A stretch of DNA of 64,000 nt from contig NZ_JAOBTH010000026.1 in the NCBI RefSeq assembly GCF_025215075.1, positions 248,001-312,000 of the forward strand, in the 5' to 3' direction. The notes below the pieces were generated by a model that was not told where the DNA came from, made no database searches, and saw only the letters and a list, made by a program, of their open reading frames with translations. The first letter of the stretch is position 1. The number at the start of each line of letters is the position of its first letter. Source of the stretch: Tenacibaculum haliotis (lineage in GTDB: Bacteria; Bacteroidota; Bacteroidia; Flavobacteriales; Flavobacteriaceae). Of the stretch, positions 8,537-17,788 are shown piece after piece. The position numbers were made by a program, and so were the translations under genes.

Positions 8537-9223
8537 ATGAAAAAACGAATCGTAATATTAACTGGCGCGGGAATTAGTGCCGAAAGCGGGATAAAAACCT
8601 TTAGAGACGCTGATGGTTTGTGGGAAGGTCATGATATTTACGAAGTTGCCACACCTGAAGGTTTTTATAAAAACCCTGAATTAGTATTCGACTTTTACAA
8701 TCAACGAAGAAGACAATTACTTGCCGTTTCTCCTAACAAGGCTCATTACAATCTTGTTAAGTTAGAAGAAAATTATCATGTTGATATTATTACTCAGAAT
8801 GTTGATGATTTACATGAACGTGCTAAAAGCACCAACGTTTTACATCTACACGGTGAGTTATTAAAAGCAAGAAGTACGGCTAATATAAATTTGGTTTACA
8901 GCTGTAAAAAAGATATTATTTTAGGTGATTTATGTGAAGAAAAATCGCAATTACGTCCTCATATTGTTTGGTTTGGCGAAGATGTACCAATGTTAGATAA
9001 AGCTATAGAAATAACGGCTAAAGCAGATGTTTTAGTAATTATTGGTACTTCTATGCAGGTATATCCTGCGGCTAGTTTAATTGATTATATCTCAAATAAA
9101 ACACCTATTTATTTTATAGATCCAAAACCTGTGGTAAATAAAAACGCCTTTAGTAATTTAACAATTATTAAAGACGTTGCTAGTTTAGGAACTGAAAAGT
9201 TACTTACGATGTTAGCTTATTAA
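8537..9223 (+). CDS. Sir2-family NAD-dependent protein deacylase, zinc tetrad absent
   Basis: A 228-residue class III-type sirtuin, removing acyl groups from lysines at the expense of NAD. It has the NAD motif GAGISAESGIKTFRDADGLW, TQNVDDLHE, the catalytic His of HLHGEL (H105), and GTSMQVYPAA. Y54 and R57 (FYNQRRRQL) match the Tyr/Arg pair that in CobB and SIRT5 binds acidic acyl groups, suggesting desuccinylase or demalonylase activity. The insert between HGEL and RPHIVWFGE contains just C123 and C133, so the usual four-Cys zinc site is missing. It ends overlapping the convergent DUF6495-like gene by 20 bases. Confidence 0.92.
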   Translation: MKKRIVILTGAGISAESGIKTFRDADGLWEGHDIYEVATPEGFYKNPELVFDFYNQRRRQLLAVSPNKAHYNLVKLEENYHVDIITQNVDDLHERAKSTNVLHLHGELLKARSTANINLVYSCKKDIILGDLCEEKSQLRPHIVWFGEDVPMLDKAIEITAKADVLVIIGTSMQVYPAASLIDYISNKTPIYFIDPKPVVNKNAFSNLTIIKDVASLGTEKLLTMLAY

Positions 9224-9671
9224 AATATTCAAATAGCTCACCTTTAGAAATAGTACTTCCTTTTTCTATCAAATCGAAAACTTCAGCGTTTCTTTCTTGT
9301 TCGTATTTTTTGGTTCCTGTAAAAAATTCTATTTTTTCGTCATTCGGATTTTTCATCAACCATTCAAAACCTTCTTGCTCTAATAAATTTATTTCTTTAT
9401 CAACTTTTATAACAATACGATGAATTTCTTCTTCATCACATTTAAATAAATTTACCACTTTTGGAGAAAAATGTTCTAAATGTGCTGTTTTAGTAAGTAC
9501 ATCATCCCAAACAACATCACTAAAAACATTCATTTCATCTTCAGCTACTTCCGGTTTTTCTTCTTTTAATTCTTTCCATTCTTTAGCATCGATACTTTGT
9601 GAGGCTAAAAAACGAGCAAATTCTTCATGTAATCCTTCAAATTGTTCTTTGGTAAGTTGTCTATACTTCAT
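9204..9671 (-). CDS. DUF6495-like conserved protein
   Basis: A 155-residue acidic cytoplasmic protein with no signal peptide or membrane segment, starting MKYRQLTKEQFEGLHEEFARFL. It matches from memory a family restricted to Flavobacteriia (DUF6495); no function is known. The sequence is helical, rich in Glu/Lys, and has a conserved-looking VWDDVLTKTAHLEHF segment. It overlaps the upstream M23 peptidase gene by 11 bases, so the two are probably translated from one mRNA, and it overlaps the convergent sirtuin gene at its 3' end. Confidence 0.75.
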   Translation of the reverse strand: MKYRQLTKEQFEGLHEEFARFLASQSIDAKEWKELKEEKPEVAEDEMNVFSDVVWDDVLTKTAHLEHFSPKVVNLFKCDEEEIHRIVIKVDKEINLLEQEGFEWLMKNPNDEKIEFFTGTKKYEQERNAEVFDLIEKGSTISKGELFEYFNKLTS

Positions 9672-10344
9672 TTGGCAATTTTAATAATAAATTAGGGTTT
9701 GGGCAATTTTCCTTGTAAAAATTAAGTGTCTTTTCTGATGATACTCCTGGGTAATCGCCTAGGTTACCTTCCATATCAATTATCAGTTGAAAATGTAAAT
9801 GAGGAGCATAATCTCCGTTTACTGAGTTATCACCTAACACTGCTATTTTTTTACCTTGTGATACTTTATCTCCAACACTTAAGTTGTTTAGTGAATCTTC
9901 TGATAAATGACCATAAAGCGAATAAAAAACACGATCACCAAAAGTGTGTTTTAAAATGATTGTTGGGCCGTAATCACCGTGATTTGTATTATTTTTAAAG
10001 CTATGTATCTCGCCATTTAAAACAGCTAAAACAGCGGTATTAGCATCACACCATAAATCGATACCTAAATGAATATTTCGTTGATTTTCTTTTAATTGTT
10101 TCGTAAAATATTCACTTCTGTTATAAATATCTCTTTTTTCCAAGTATCCTCCAAAAGCAACTTTCGCATTTTTTTCTTTAAGGTACTGCGCTATATATAT
10201 TTCCCATTCTGATGATGATGCTACATCAAAATTTAATTGCTTATTTTCTGATGAAATTGAAATAGGAATATATTCTTCAAAAGTAATAGATGAATCTATT
10301 ACTTTTAATGGTTCTTCTGATATCTTATTTAGTAAATTTTCCAT
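9661..10344 (-). CDS. M23-family peptidase
   Basis: A 227-residue protein with a LytM/M23 zinc endopeptidase domain in the C-terminal two thirds: the first ligand pair H-x3-D in HLGIDLW, the SLYGHLS strand and the HLHF motif that supplies the last His. Such enzymes cut peptide bridges of peptidoglycan or act on other exported proteins. I see no signal peptide or membrane segment at the N-terminus, which is unusual for a cell-wall enzyme; either export is non-classical or the substrate is cytoplasmic. First gene of a two-gene unit with the DUF6495-like gene. Confidence 0.85.
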   Translation of the reverse strand: MENLLNKISEEPLKVIDSSITFEEYIPISISSENKQLNFDVASSSEWEIYIAQYLKEKNAKVAFGGYLEKRDIYNRSEYFTKQLKENQRNIHLGIDLWCDANTAVLAVLNGEIHSFKNNTNHGDYGPTIILKHTFGDRVFYSLYGHLSEDSLNNLSVGDKVSQGKKIAVLGDNSVNGDYAPHLHFQLIIDMEGNLGDYPGVSSEKTLNFYKENCPNPNLLLKLPNEV

Positions 10345-10355
10345 ATTACAAAAAT

Positions 10356-10387
10356 AAAGAACTCCAGGTAAAAACCTGGAGTTCTTT
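10356..10387 (-). terminator. Terminator after aconitase
   Basis: A 14-bp perfect stem (AAAGAACTCCAGGT / ACCTGGAGTTCTTT) with an AAAA loop, 22 bases beyond the aconitase stop. It is followed by ATTTTT on the minus strand. It also separates the aconitase from the M23 gene. Confidence 0.85.
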
Positions 10388-10408
10388 CGTATTAACGATA
10401 AATTTTAA

Positions 10409-12670
10409 TTATGCGTTTTGCTTTTTAATTAAGTTCAAAGCAGAACCTTCATTATACCATTCTATTTGTCCTTGATTATACGTATGATTTACCATAACAA
10501 TATCTTGAGATCCATCAGCATGAACAACTTCAATTGTTAATTGTTTGTTAGGTGCAAAATCTTTTAAATCTGTAAAATTAAAGGTATCATTTTCTTGAAT
10601 TAAATCATAATCTGATTCCATAGCAAACGTTAAACCTAACATACCTTGTTTTTTAAGGTTTGTTTCATGAATACGCGCAAAAGATTTTACAATAACCGCT
10701 GCAACACCTAAATGACGTGGCTCCATAGCTGCATGCTCTCTTGATGAGCCTTCACCATAATTATGATCTCCAACAACAATAGTAGGTACTCTTGCCGCTT
10801 TATAAGCTCTAGCTGCATCTGGCACACCTTCAAACTCCCCTGTTAATTGATTTTTCACAAAATTTGTTTTCTTTCCAAAAGCGTTTACGGCACCAATTAA
10901 GCAATTGTTAGAAATATTATCTAAATGCCCACGGTAACGTAACCATGGCCCTGCCATAGAAATATGATCTGTAGTACATTTACCAAATGCTTTTATTAAT
11001 AATTTAGCCCCTTTTATATCATTTCCTAAAGGCGTAAAAGGTGTTAATAACTGCAAGCGTTCTGAGGTTGGATTTACTGATATATTTACACCGCTTCCAT
11101 CTTTTAAAGGTTCTTCATAACCAGAATCTACAACATCAAATCCTAAAGGTGGTAGCTCAATACCTTTTGGTTCATCTAGTTTTATTTCTTCACCATCTTC
11201 ATTAATCAAAGTATCATTCATTGGGTCGAAATCTAAACGACCTGAAATTGCAATAGCAGCAACCATTTCTGGTGATCCTACAAATGCATGTGTATTCGGG
11301 TTTCCGTCTGCTCGCTTAGAAAAGTTTCTATTAAATGAATGTACAATTGTATTTTTTTCTTCGCCTTTTCTATCACTTCTCTCCCATTGACCAATACATG
11401 GTCCACAGGCATTCGTGAAAATAGTAGCATCTAAATCTTCAAATATTTTTAAAACGCCATCACGTTCAGCAGTAAAACGAATTTGCTCTGAACCAGGGTT
11501 GATTCCAAAATCAGATTTAGGTTTAATTTTTTTATCTACTGCTTGTTTTGCTATGGATGCCGCTCTCGTTAAATCTTCGTAAGAAGAATTTGTACAAGAA
11601 CCTATAAGTCCCCAATCTACTTTAATTGGCCAACCATTTTCTTTTGCTTTTGCTCCTAACTCACCAACTGGCGTTGCTAAATCTGGTGTAAAAGGTCCAT
11701 TTAAATGTGGACATAATGTACTTAAATCAATTTCAATAACTTGATCAAAATATTCTTCTGGATTAGCATATACTTCTTCATCACCTGTTAAATATTCTTT
11801 TACTTTGTTCGCTTCATCTGCAACATCACTTCTATCGGTAGCACGCAAATAACGCTCCATTGATTCATCATATCCAAAGGTAGAAGTAGTAGCACCAATC
11901 TCAGCTCCCATATTACAAATGGTTCCTTTTCCTGTACATGATAAGTTCCTTGCTCCTTCTCCGAAATATTCAACTATAGCTCCAGTACCACCTTTTACAG
12001 TAAGAATACCTGCTACTTTAAGAATAACATCTTTAGCAGACGTCCATCCATTTAAGCTACCTGTTAATTTTACCCCTATAAGTTTCGGGAATTTAAGTTC
12101 CCAAGCCATTCCTGCCATTACATCAACTGCATCTGCTCCACCTACACCAATTGCTACCATTCCTAAACCACCAGCATTTACGGTGTGAGAATCGGTGCCA
12201 ATCATCATACCTCCTGGAAAGGCATAATTTTCTAAAACAACTTGATGAATAATTCCTGCTCCTGGTTTCCAAAAACCAATTCCGTATTTATTAGAAACTG
12301 AAGCTAAAAAATCAAAAACTTCACTACTTGTTTTGTTTGCTCGTTTTAAATCTACTGCAGCACCTTGTTTTGCTTGAATCAAGTGATCACAGTGAACTGT
12401 TGTTGGTACAGCTACTTTTGGTTTTCCGGCTTGCATAAATTGCAATAAAGCCATTTGTGCTGTAGCATCTTGACACGCAATTCTGTCTGGTGCAAAATTG
12501 ACATAATCTTTACCTCTTTGAAATGCTTTATTAGAAGTTTCATCCCAAAGGTGAGCGTATAAAATCTTTTCTGAAAGTGTTAATGGTTTACCTACAATTT
12601 CTTTAGCTTTATCTACACGTTCAGCCATTGTAGCATAAACCTTCTTTATCATTTCTATATCAAATGCCAT
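10409..12670 (-). CDS. Aconitate hydratase (mitochondrial-type)
   Basis: A 753-residue TCA-cycle enzyme interconverting citrate and isocitrate through a [4Fe-4S] cluster. The cluster ligands are the Cys of [10 protein letters not shown] and the two in ACGPCIGQW; the swivel domain follows from about residue 560 and has GSSREHAA, the active-site arginine/serine loop. Length and order match the mitochondrial aconitase branch rather than AcnA/IRP1 (about 890) or AcnB. It lies directly downstream of acnB on the same strand, with a terminator and a structured RNA-like element between them. Confidence 0.95.
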   Translation of the reverse strand: MAFDIEMIKKVYATMAERVDKAKEIVGKPLTLSEKILYAHLWDETSNKAFQRGKDYVNFAPDRIACQDATAQMALLQFMQAGKPKVAVPTTVHCDHLIQAKQGAAVDLKRANKTSSEVFDFLASVSNKYGIGFWKPGAGIIHQVVLENYAFPGGMMIGTDSHTVNAGGLGMVAIGVGGADAVDVMAGMAWELKFPKLIGVKLTGSLNGWTSAKDVILKVAGILTVKGGTGAIVEYFGEGARNLSCTGKGTICNMGAEIGATTSTFGYDESMERYLRATDRSDVADEANKVKEYLTGDEEVYANPEEYFDQVIEIDLSTLCPHLNGPFTPDLATPVGELGAKAKENGWPIKVDWGLIGSCTNSSYEDLTRAASIAKQAVDKKIKPKSDFGINPGSEQIRFTAERDGVLKIFEDLDATIFTNACGPCIGQWERSDRKGEEKNTIVHSFNRNFSKRADGNPNTHAFVGSPEMVAAIAISGRLDFDPMNDTLINEDGEEIKLDEPKGIELPPLGFDVVDSGYEEPLKDGSGVNISVNPTSERLQLLTPFTPLGNDIKGAKLLIKAFGKCTTDHISMAGPWLRYRGHLDNISNNCLIGAVNAFGKKTNFVKNQLTGEFEGVPDAARAYKAARVPTIVVGDHNYGEGSSREHAAMEPRHLGVAAVIVKSFARIHETNLKKQGMLGLTFAMESDYDLIQENDTFNFTDLKDFAPNKQLTIEVVHADGSQDIVMVNHTYNQGQIEWYNEGSALNLIKKQNA

Positions 12671-12754
12671 AATAAATAATATTAGTTTAAAAGTAACCTA
12701 ATATACAAAATAAAGTATGACTTTAATAAGTATTATAATTCTTTCAGTTTGATC

Positions 12755-12850
12755 TCTAAAGTGCGTTAGGGATTGAAATGGAAATCCTTTTTGTGAGGCA
12801 CGAACAGAAAGATTGGAAAAGAAAGCCCGACCCTTGTGGTAACGCCCAAC
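12755..12850 (+). ncRNA. Structured noncoding element (candidate flavobacterial RNA)
   Basis: This stretch is GC-richer than its surroundings and has no ORF. GCGTTA at 12763-12768 pairs with TAACGC at 12840-12845; inside are GGGATT-gaaatgg-AAATCC, a conserved-looking TGAGGCACGAAC segment and AGCCCGACCC. From memory this sequence recurs in flavobacterial genomes and may correspond to the Flavo-1 type motif, but I could not verify that. The orientation given is that of the recalled motif; it would then be antisense-oriented between the two aconitase genes. Confidence 0.45.
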
Positions 12851-12903
12851 TTATTGGCATAATTTCTGATATTTTAGATGTACTCTAAATGACTTTTAAA
12901 TAA

Positions 12904-12932
12904 AAAATCCCGAGCCTAAGACTCGGGATTTT
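12904..12932 (-). terminator. Terminator after acnB
   Basis: An 11-bp stem (AAAATCCCGAG / CTCGGGATTTT) with a 7-base loop and U-rich tail on the minus strand, 25 bases past the acnB stop. Confidence 0.85.
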
Positions 12933-12957
12933 AACTATTTTATATAATCTTTTTTGA

Positions 12958-15735
12958 TTATCTCACTAACTGCTTTGTAGAAGGTTTAAACTTCGTTAAA
13001 ACAATACCATCTACAGCTGCTTCGTATTCTGCCATAGTTGGTGTTCTACCTAAAATTGTAGATAAAACTACTACTGGAGTTGATGATAATAGAGATTCTC
13101 CTTTTTTCTCACCAGAATCTTTTACAACTCTACCTTGAAATAAACGTGTTGATGTTGCCATAACTGTATCTCCTGGTGCTGCTTTTTCTTGGTTACCCAT
13201 ACATAAGTTACAACCTGGTCGCTCTAAATATAACATGTTTTCGTACTTGGTACGTGCTAAACCTTTAGGTGCGTTATCGTCAAATTCGAATCCTGAGTAT
13301 TTTTGTAATACTTCCCAATCTCCTTCTGCTTTTAACTCATCAACAATATTGTATGTTGGTGGTGCAACTACTAAAGGTGCTTTAAATTCAACTTTACCAT
13401 GTTGTGCTTCAATGTTTTTTAACATTTGAGCTAATATTTTCATATCTCCTTTGTGAACCATACAAGATCCTACGAAACCTAAATCTACTTTTTTAGTTCC
13501 ACCATAAAAAGATAATGGACGAATATTATCGTGTGTATAACGCTTAGAAACATCATCGTTATTTACATCTGGATCCGCAATCATTGGTTCTGCGATTTCA
13601 TCTAAATCAATAATAACTTCTGCATGATACTTCGCGTTTGCATCTGGTCTTAAAGATGGTTTGATACCCGTTTTAAGTTCCGTTATTCTAGTATTAGCTT
13701 TATCAACTAAACCTTTAAGCACTTGCTTTGCATTGTCCATTCCTTTATCAATCATGATTTGGATACGACCTTTAGCAATCTCTAAAGATTCTATTAAAGT
13801 ATCATCTTCAGAAATACAAATAGATGCTTTTGCTTTCATCTCTGCAGTCCAATCTGTGAATGTAAAAGCTTCATCTGCAGTAAGCGTTCCAATATGAACC
13901 TCAATGATTCTTCCTTGAAAAACGTTTTCACCACCAAATTGCTTTAACATTTGAGATTGTGTAGCGTGTACTACATCACGGAAATCCATATAAGATTTCA
14001 TTTGTCCTTTAAAAGTAACTTTTACAGATTGTGGAATTGGCATTGAAGCCTCACCTGTAGCTAATGCTAAGGCAACTGTTCCTGAATCTGCTCCAAAAGC
14101 AACTCCTTTAGACATACGTGTGTGAGAATCTCCTCCAATAATAATGTCCCAATCACCAACAGTAATATCGTTCAGTACTTTATGAATAACATCTGTCATT
14201 GGAAAATATTTCCCTTTAGGATCACGACCAGTAATTAAACCAAAGTCGTTCATAAAGCTCATTAATCTTGGTATGTTTGCTTTCGATTTATCATCCCAAA
14301 CTGAAGCTGTATGACAACCCGATTGGTAAGCACCATCTACAATTGGAGAAATAACTGTAGCGGCCATCATCTCTAATTCTTGAGAAGTCATTAACCCTGT
14401 AGTATCTTGAGAACCTACAATGTTTACTTCTACACGAACATCAGATCCTGCATGTAAAACAGCTCCTGGTGTAGTACCAACGGCATTTTTATTGAATATT
14501 TTTTCAACAGCTGTTAAGCCTTGCCCTTCAATAGTAATTTCTTTTGATGGTGCATAAACTGGTATCACATCAATATTTAATACTTTAGATGCAAAAGTTT
14601 GTAATTTTTTACCGAAAACAACAGCATAAGAACCACCTGCTTTCATAAACTCCATTTTTTGTGGTGTAAATGCAGCAGAAATATCTTTTAACTCTTTATC
14701 GCCGTTGTATAATTTTTTCTCTTTTGTATTAATTGTCAGTACTGTTCCTGTAGCAACAGAATACTCTTCTTTTAATACTGGATCTCCGTTTTCATCACGA
14801 ATCGTGTTTCCTTCTGCATCTTTTTGTTGAACCCAGTTTTTAAGGTCTAAACCAATACCACCAGTTACACCAACAGTTGTTAAGAAAATTGGAGAAATTC
14901 CGTTTGTTCCAGCAATTGCTGGAGCGATATTAATAAAAGGTACATACGGACTCGATTTAATTCCTGTCCATAATGCGACGTTGTTTACACCAGACATTCT
15001 AGAAGAACCAACTCCCATTGTTCCTTTTTCTGCAATTAACATCACTCTTTTATCAGGATGCTGCGCTTGTACCGCTTTTAATTCGGCTTGTTGTTCTTTA
15101 TTGTGCTCAAATAAACACTGACCGTGTAATTCTCTATCTGAACGAGAGTGTGCATCACCACCTGGAGATAATAAATCTGTTGATATATCACCAACTCCTG
15201 CGATAAATGTTACCACCTCTATTTTTTCATCTATTTCTGGTAATTTTGTAAAAAACTCCGCTTTTGCATAACTTTCAATAAGTTCTTTTGCAATAGTGTT
15301 TCCTAATTTAAAAGCTTCTTCTAAGCGAGCAGTATCTGCTTCATAAAGAAAAACTTGAGTTTTAAGAACTTCTGCAGCTTGTTTAGCTAAATCTTCATCA
15401 TTACCTAAAGCAATATCCAATAAAACATTTACTGAAGGACCTCCTTTCATGTGAGATAACTGTTCGAAAGCAAAAGTTGGTGTAATTTCTTTTACTATTG
15501 ATTCTCCTAAAATGATTTCCTTTAAAAATTGAGCTTTTACACCAGCTGCACTTGTAGTACCTGGCAAAACATTATAGATAAAGAAATTAAGAGAATCTTC
15601 TCTAAACTCATTATCTAAATCTTTTATTTGCTCAATAATTTGACTTAATAATTCAGCTCCATCAATTGGTTTTGGATGAAGTTCTTGAACTTTTCTGTCT
15701 TCTATCTCTTTTATATACTCTTTATAAATACTCAT
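12958..15735 (-). CDS. acnB: Aconitate hydratase B / 2-methylisocitrate dehydratase
   Basis: A 925-residue AcnB. It begins with the AcnB-specific HEAT-like helical domain (about residues 1-160), followed by the swivel domain and the cluster-binding domains, an order different from the neighbouring aconitase. Cluster Cys residues appear in GFVGSCMVH and PGCNLCMGNQ near the C-terminus. AcnB isomerises citrate and, in some bacteria, dehydrates 2-methylisocitrate; in E. coli the apo-form also binds mRNA. A promoter with TACTTTTG lies about 130 bases upstream. Presence of both aconitase types side by side is notable. Confidence 0.95.
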   Translation of the reverse strand: MSIYKEYIKEIEDRKVQELHPKPIDGAELLSQIIEQIKDLDNEFREDSLNFFIYNVLPGTTSAAGVKAQFLKEIILGESIVKEITPTFAFEQLSHMKGGPSVNVLLDIALGNDEDLAKQAAEVLKTQVFLYEADTARLEEAFKLGNTIAKELIESYAKAEFFTKLPEIDEKIEVVTFIAGVGDISTDLLSPGGDAHSRSDRELHGQCLFEHNKEQQAELKAVQAQHPDKRVMLIAEKGTMGVGSSRMSGVNNVALWTGIKSSPYVPFINIAPAIAGTNGISPIFLTTVGVTGGIGLDLKNWVQQKDAEGNTIRDENGDPVLKEEYSVATGTVLTINTKEKKLYNGDKELKDISAAFTPQKMEFMKAGGSYAVVFGKKLQTFASKVLNIDVIPVYAPSKEITIEGQGLTAVEKIFNKNAVGTTPGAVLHAGSDVRVEVNIVGSQDTTGLMTSQELEMMAATVISPIVDGAYQSGCHTASVWDDKSKANIPRLMSFMNDFGLITGRDPKGKYFPMTDVIHKVLNDITVGDWDIIIGGDSHTRMSKGVAFGADSGTVALALATGEASMPIPQSVKVTFKGQMKSYMDFRDVVHATQSQMLKQFGGENVFQGRIIEVHIGTLTADEAFTFTDWTAEMKAKASICISEDDTLIESLEIAKGRIQIMIDKGMDNAKQVLKGLVDKANTRITELKTGIKPSLRPDANAKYHAEVIIDLDEIAEPMIADPDVNNDDVSKRYTHDNIRPLSFYGGTKKVDLGFVGSCMVHKGDMKILAQMLKNIEAQHGKVEFKAPLVVAPPTYNIVDELKAEGDWEVLQKYSGFEFDDNAPKGLARTKYENMLYLERPGCNLCMGNQEKAAPGDTVMATSTRLFQGRVVKDSGEKKGESLLSSTPVVVLSTILGRTPTMAEYEAAVDGIVLTKFKPSTKQLVR

Positions 15736-16061
15736 TCTAGAGGTTTTTTAAAACATTAAACACCTAACTACAATTAGCTGACTACATCTATTCTTTCATC
15801 AACTTTAGTATAAATACTATTGATCACATGAATAGAAAAAATCAAATTGTGTAATTTTTGTTGAGCAAAAGTACTATTTTTAGTCCAATTTTAAAAGATA
15901 AACACAGAACTAGGTGAATTACTAAGTAAAGAGTAATTTATATTCAAAAAAACAAGAAATCAATAATAAATAAAGGGTTAATTGTTAATTTTTTATCAAA
16001 AAAACAATTCAAAACCATTAAAATAATTAGTAAATCAATAGTTAAAATATATAAAAATAAA
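15736..16061. other. Intergenic region with the acnB promoter
   Basis: This 326-base stretch has no convincing ORF. On the minus strand TACTTTTG (15873-15866) fits the -7 consensus TAnnTTTG and gives acnB a leader of roughly 125 bases. The remainder, toward rnpB, is very AT-rich, and its end (about 16040-16061) supplies the U-rich tail after RNase P RNA. I see nothing else in it. Confidence 0.5.
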
Positions 16062-16364
16062 AAAGCAGACCTATAAGCTGGATTCTGTTCCTTATAAATA
16101 AGGCTCTTATCATTTCTCTAGTTTTACAATTACTTGTAAAATCAATCTGCCTACCCCTTAGAATCGCGCGAGTAGCGCTCGAGCTCTAATGTACATGACA
16201 TTGCACCGCATAGAGTTTACCTGGTTTCACTACAGCCTTACCTGTACATACTTTCTGCTGCACTTGTCCTCGGTTTACACCGGACGGGTGTTATCCGCTA
16301 TGCTACTCTATGGTGTCCAGACTTTCCTACTTATACTAAATATAAGTCGATAAGATGGTCTGCT
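16062..16364 (-). ncRNA. rnpB: RNase P RNA (bacterial type A)
   Basis: Catalytic RNA that trims the 5' leader of tRNA precursors. On the minus strand the 5' end AGCAGACC pairs with the 3' end GGTCTGCT to form P1; conserved region I reads AGGAAAGTCTGGAC, and the 3' conserved region reads ACAGAATCCAGCTTATAG. Between them are the typical GGACAAGTGCAGCAGAAAG and the GGTAAACTCTATGCGGTGCA segments. The length of about 303 bases fits compact Bacteroidota RNAs. A U-rich run follows the 3' end. Ends are accurate to a few bases. Confidence 0.93.
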
Positions 16365-16395
16365 TCAATATTTTTATAAAATTTGCTCTTTTCAT

Positions 16396-16469
16396 AAAAA
16401 AACCCACTCAATAAATTGAGTGGGAAAATTGCTATGAAAAAGAAAAAGTGTCTAGAACGTCTTCTAGAC
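16396..16469 (-). ncRNA. Candidate small RNA between rnpB and dnaJ
   Basis: Reading the minus strand, a -7 box TATATTTG (16481-16474) is followed after four bases by an 8-bp hairpin (GTCTAGAA-gacg-TTCTAGAC, 16469-16450), a pyrimidine-rich single-stranded segment (CACTTTTTCTTTTTCATAGC), and then a perfect 8-bp terminator stem CCCACTCA/TGAGTGGG (16424-16403) with seven U. No start codon with a sensible frame is present. The layout is that of a short independent RNA of about 75 bases. Alternatively it is a regulatory leader for rnpB, though the terminator argues against that. Confidence 0.5.
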
Positions 16470-16473
16470 GGTA

Positions 16474-16481
16474 CAAATATA
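16474..16481 (-). promoter_or_regulatory. -7 box of the candidate small RNA
   Basis: Minus strand TATATTTG, an exact TAnnTTTG match. No clear TTG-type -33 element is seen at the expected distance. Confidence 0.45.
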
Positions 16482-16529
16482 AGAATGTTTTTTAATTTAT
16501 CTATCATTTTTTTTAAAATAATAAAAAAC

Positions 16530-16559
16530 AAAACCCTTTCAAAAAATTGAAAGGGTTTT
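16530..16559 (-). terminator. Terminator after dnaJ
   Basis: A 13-bp perfect stem (AAAACCCTTTCAA / TTGAAAGGGTTTT) with an AAAA loop, about 40 bases beyond the dnaJ stop. It is followed by a T-rich run on the minus strand. Confidence 0.8.
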
Positions 16560-16599
16560 AAACACACTTAAGTAGCTGTTAATTAAGTATTTAAGTGTA

Positions 16600-17733
16600 T
16601 TAAGAAAACATATCTTTTACTTTATCAAAAAATGATTTATCTGATTTTTGAGGATTTGGGCTAAAGTTATCGTCTTCTTTCATTTCTTCGAAAAAATTTC
16701 GTTGTTCTTTAGTTAGTTCTTGCGGTGTCCAAACATTAATATGTATTAAGAAATCGCCTTTTCCATAACGTTCTATACTTGGTAAACCTTTTCCTTTTAA
16801 TCTTAAAATTTTACCCGATTGTGTTCCTGCCTCAATCTTTATTTTTACTTTTCCTGTTACTGTTTCTACTTCTTTAGAAATACCTAAAACTGCTTCAGAA
16901 AAATTAATATACAAATCATAATGCACATTACTTCCTTCTCTTTTTAAAGTTTCGTGCTGAACTTCTTCAATTAAAACTAATAAATCTCCTGGAATAGAGT
17001 TTTTACCTGGAGCTTCATTTCCTTTACCTCCTACTTTTAATTGAACACCTTCTGTAACTCCTTCTGGAATATTTATTGAAACAGTTTCTTCTTTAACAAT
17101 TAAACCTTGCGCATCTGATCCACCTGGTTTACTATTAAGTATTTCTCCTGCTCCTTGACATGTACCACAAGTAGTTGCTGTTTGCATTCTACCTAAAATA
17201 GTATTGGTAACTCGCATTTGCTGACCACTACCATTACATGTTGTACACGTTTTATAAGTAACTCCGTCTGCCTGAACTTTTCTACGAACTTTAACCTTCT
17301 TCTCTACTCCGTTTGCGATTTCCTCTAAAGTAAGTTTTACTCTAATTCGCATGTTAGATCCTTTAACTCTGGCTTGTCGTTGACCTCCGCCGCCACCGAA
17401 ACCGCCAAAGCCACCTCCGCCACCACCAAAAATATCTCCGAATTGGCTGAATATGTCATCCATATTCATTCCGCCACCGCCAAAGCCGCCACCGCCACCT
17501 TGTGGACCATCAAAAGCTGCATGACCATATTGATCGTAACGTGCTTTTTTATTCTCATCACTTAGTATTTCATATGCCTCGGCACATAACTTGAATTTCT
17601 CTTCAGCGGTTTTATCATCCGGGTTTTTATCTGGATGATATTTTATCGCCATTTTACGATATCCTTTTTTTATCTCTGGTTGTGACGCCGATTTTGAAAT
17701 ACCTAATACTTCGTAATAATCTTGTTTTGCCAT
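16600..17733 (-). CDS. dnaJ: Chaperone DnaJ with reduced zinc domain
   Basis: Hsp70 co-chaperone of about 377 residues. MAKQDYYEVLG at 17733 is the standard DnaJ start; an in-frame ATG six codons upstream is less likely. The J domain (1-70) has HPD at 33-35, followed by a long Gly/Phe-rich region (75-117) and the two beta-barrel substrate domains. The zinc region has only two CxxCxGxG motifs (C163-C166 and C189-C192) where the E. coli protein has four, so only one zinc can be held. This reduced form is, from memory, normal in Flavobacteriia. It follows grpE by 55 bases and the two are likely one operon. Confidence 0.95.
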   Translation of the reverse strand: MAKQDYYEVLGISKSASQPEIKKGYRKMAIKYHPDKNPDDKTAEEKFKLCAEAYEILSDENKKARYDQYGHAAFDGPQGGGGGFGGGGMNMDDIFSQFGDIFGGGGGGFGGFGGGGGQRQARVKGSNMRIRVKLTLEEIANGVEKKVKVRRKVQADGVTYKTCTTCNGSGQQMRVTNTILGRMQTATTCGTCQGAGEILNSKPGGSDAQGLIVKEETVSINIPEGVTEGVQLKVGGKGNEAPGKNSIPGDLLVLIEEVQHETLKREGSNVHYDLYINFSEAVLGISKEVETVTGKVKIKIEAGTQSGKILRLKGKGLPSIERYGKGDFLIHINVWTPQELTKEQRNFFEEMKEDDNFSPNPQKSDKSFFDKVKDMFS

Positions 17734-17788
17734 TGTATTGTTAATTGACAATCATCAATAAATAATTGATAATTGGAACTATTATTTT

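Noticed and set aside
16331..16567. Minus-strand open frame over rnpB 5' end and the spacer
   Set aside because: It overlaps RNase P RNA, the candidate small RNA and two terminators, and its translation is low-complexity.
17374..17565. Plus-strand frame opposite the Gly-rich region of DnaJ
   Set aside because: An artefact of the Gly-codon repeat on the other strand (Ala/Thr-rich).
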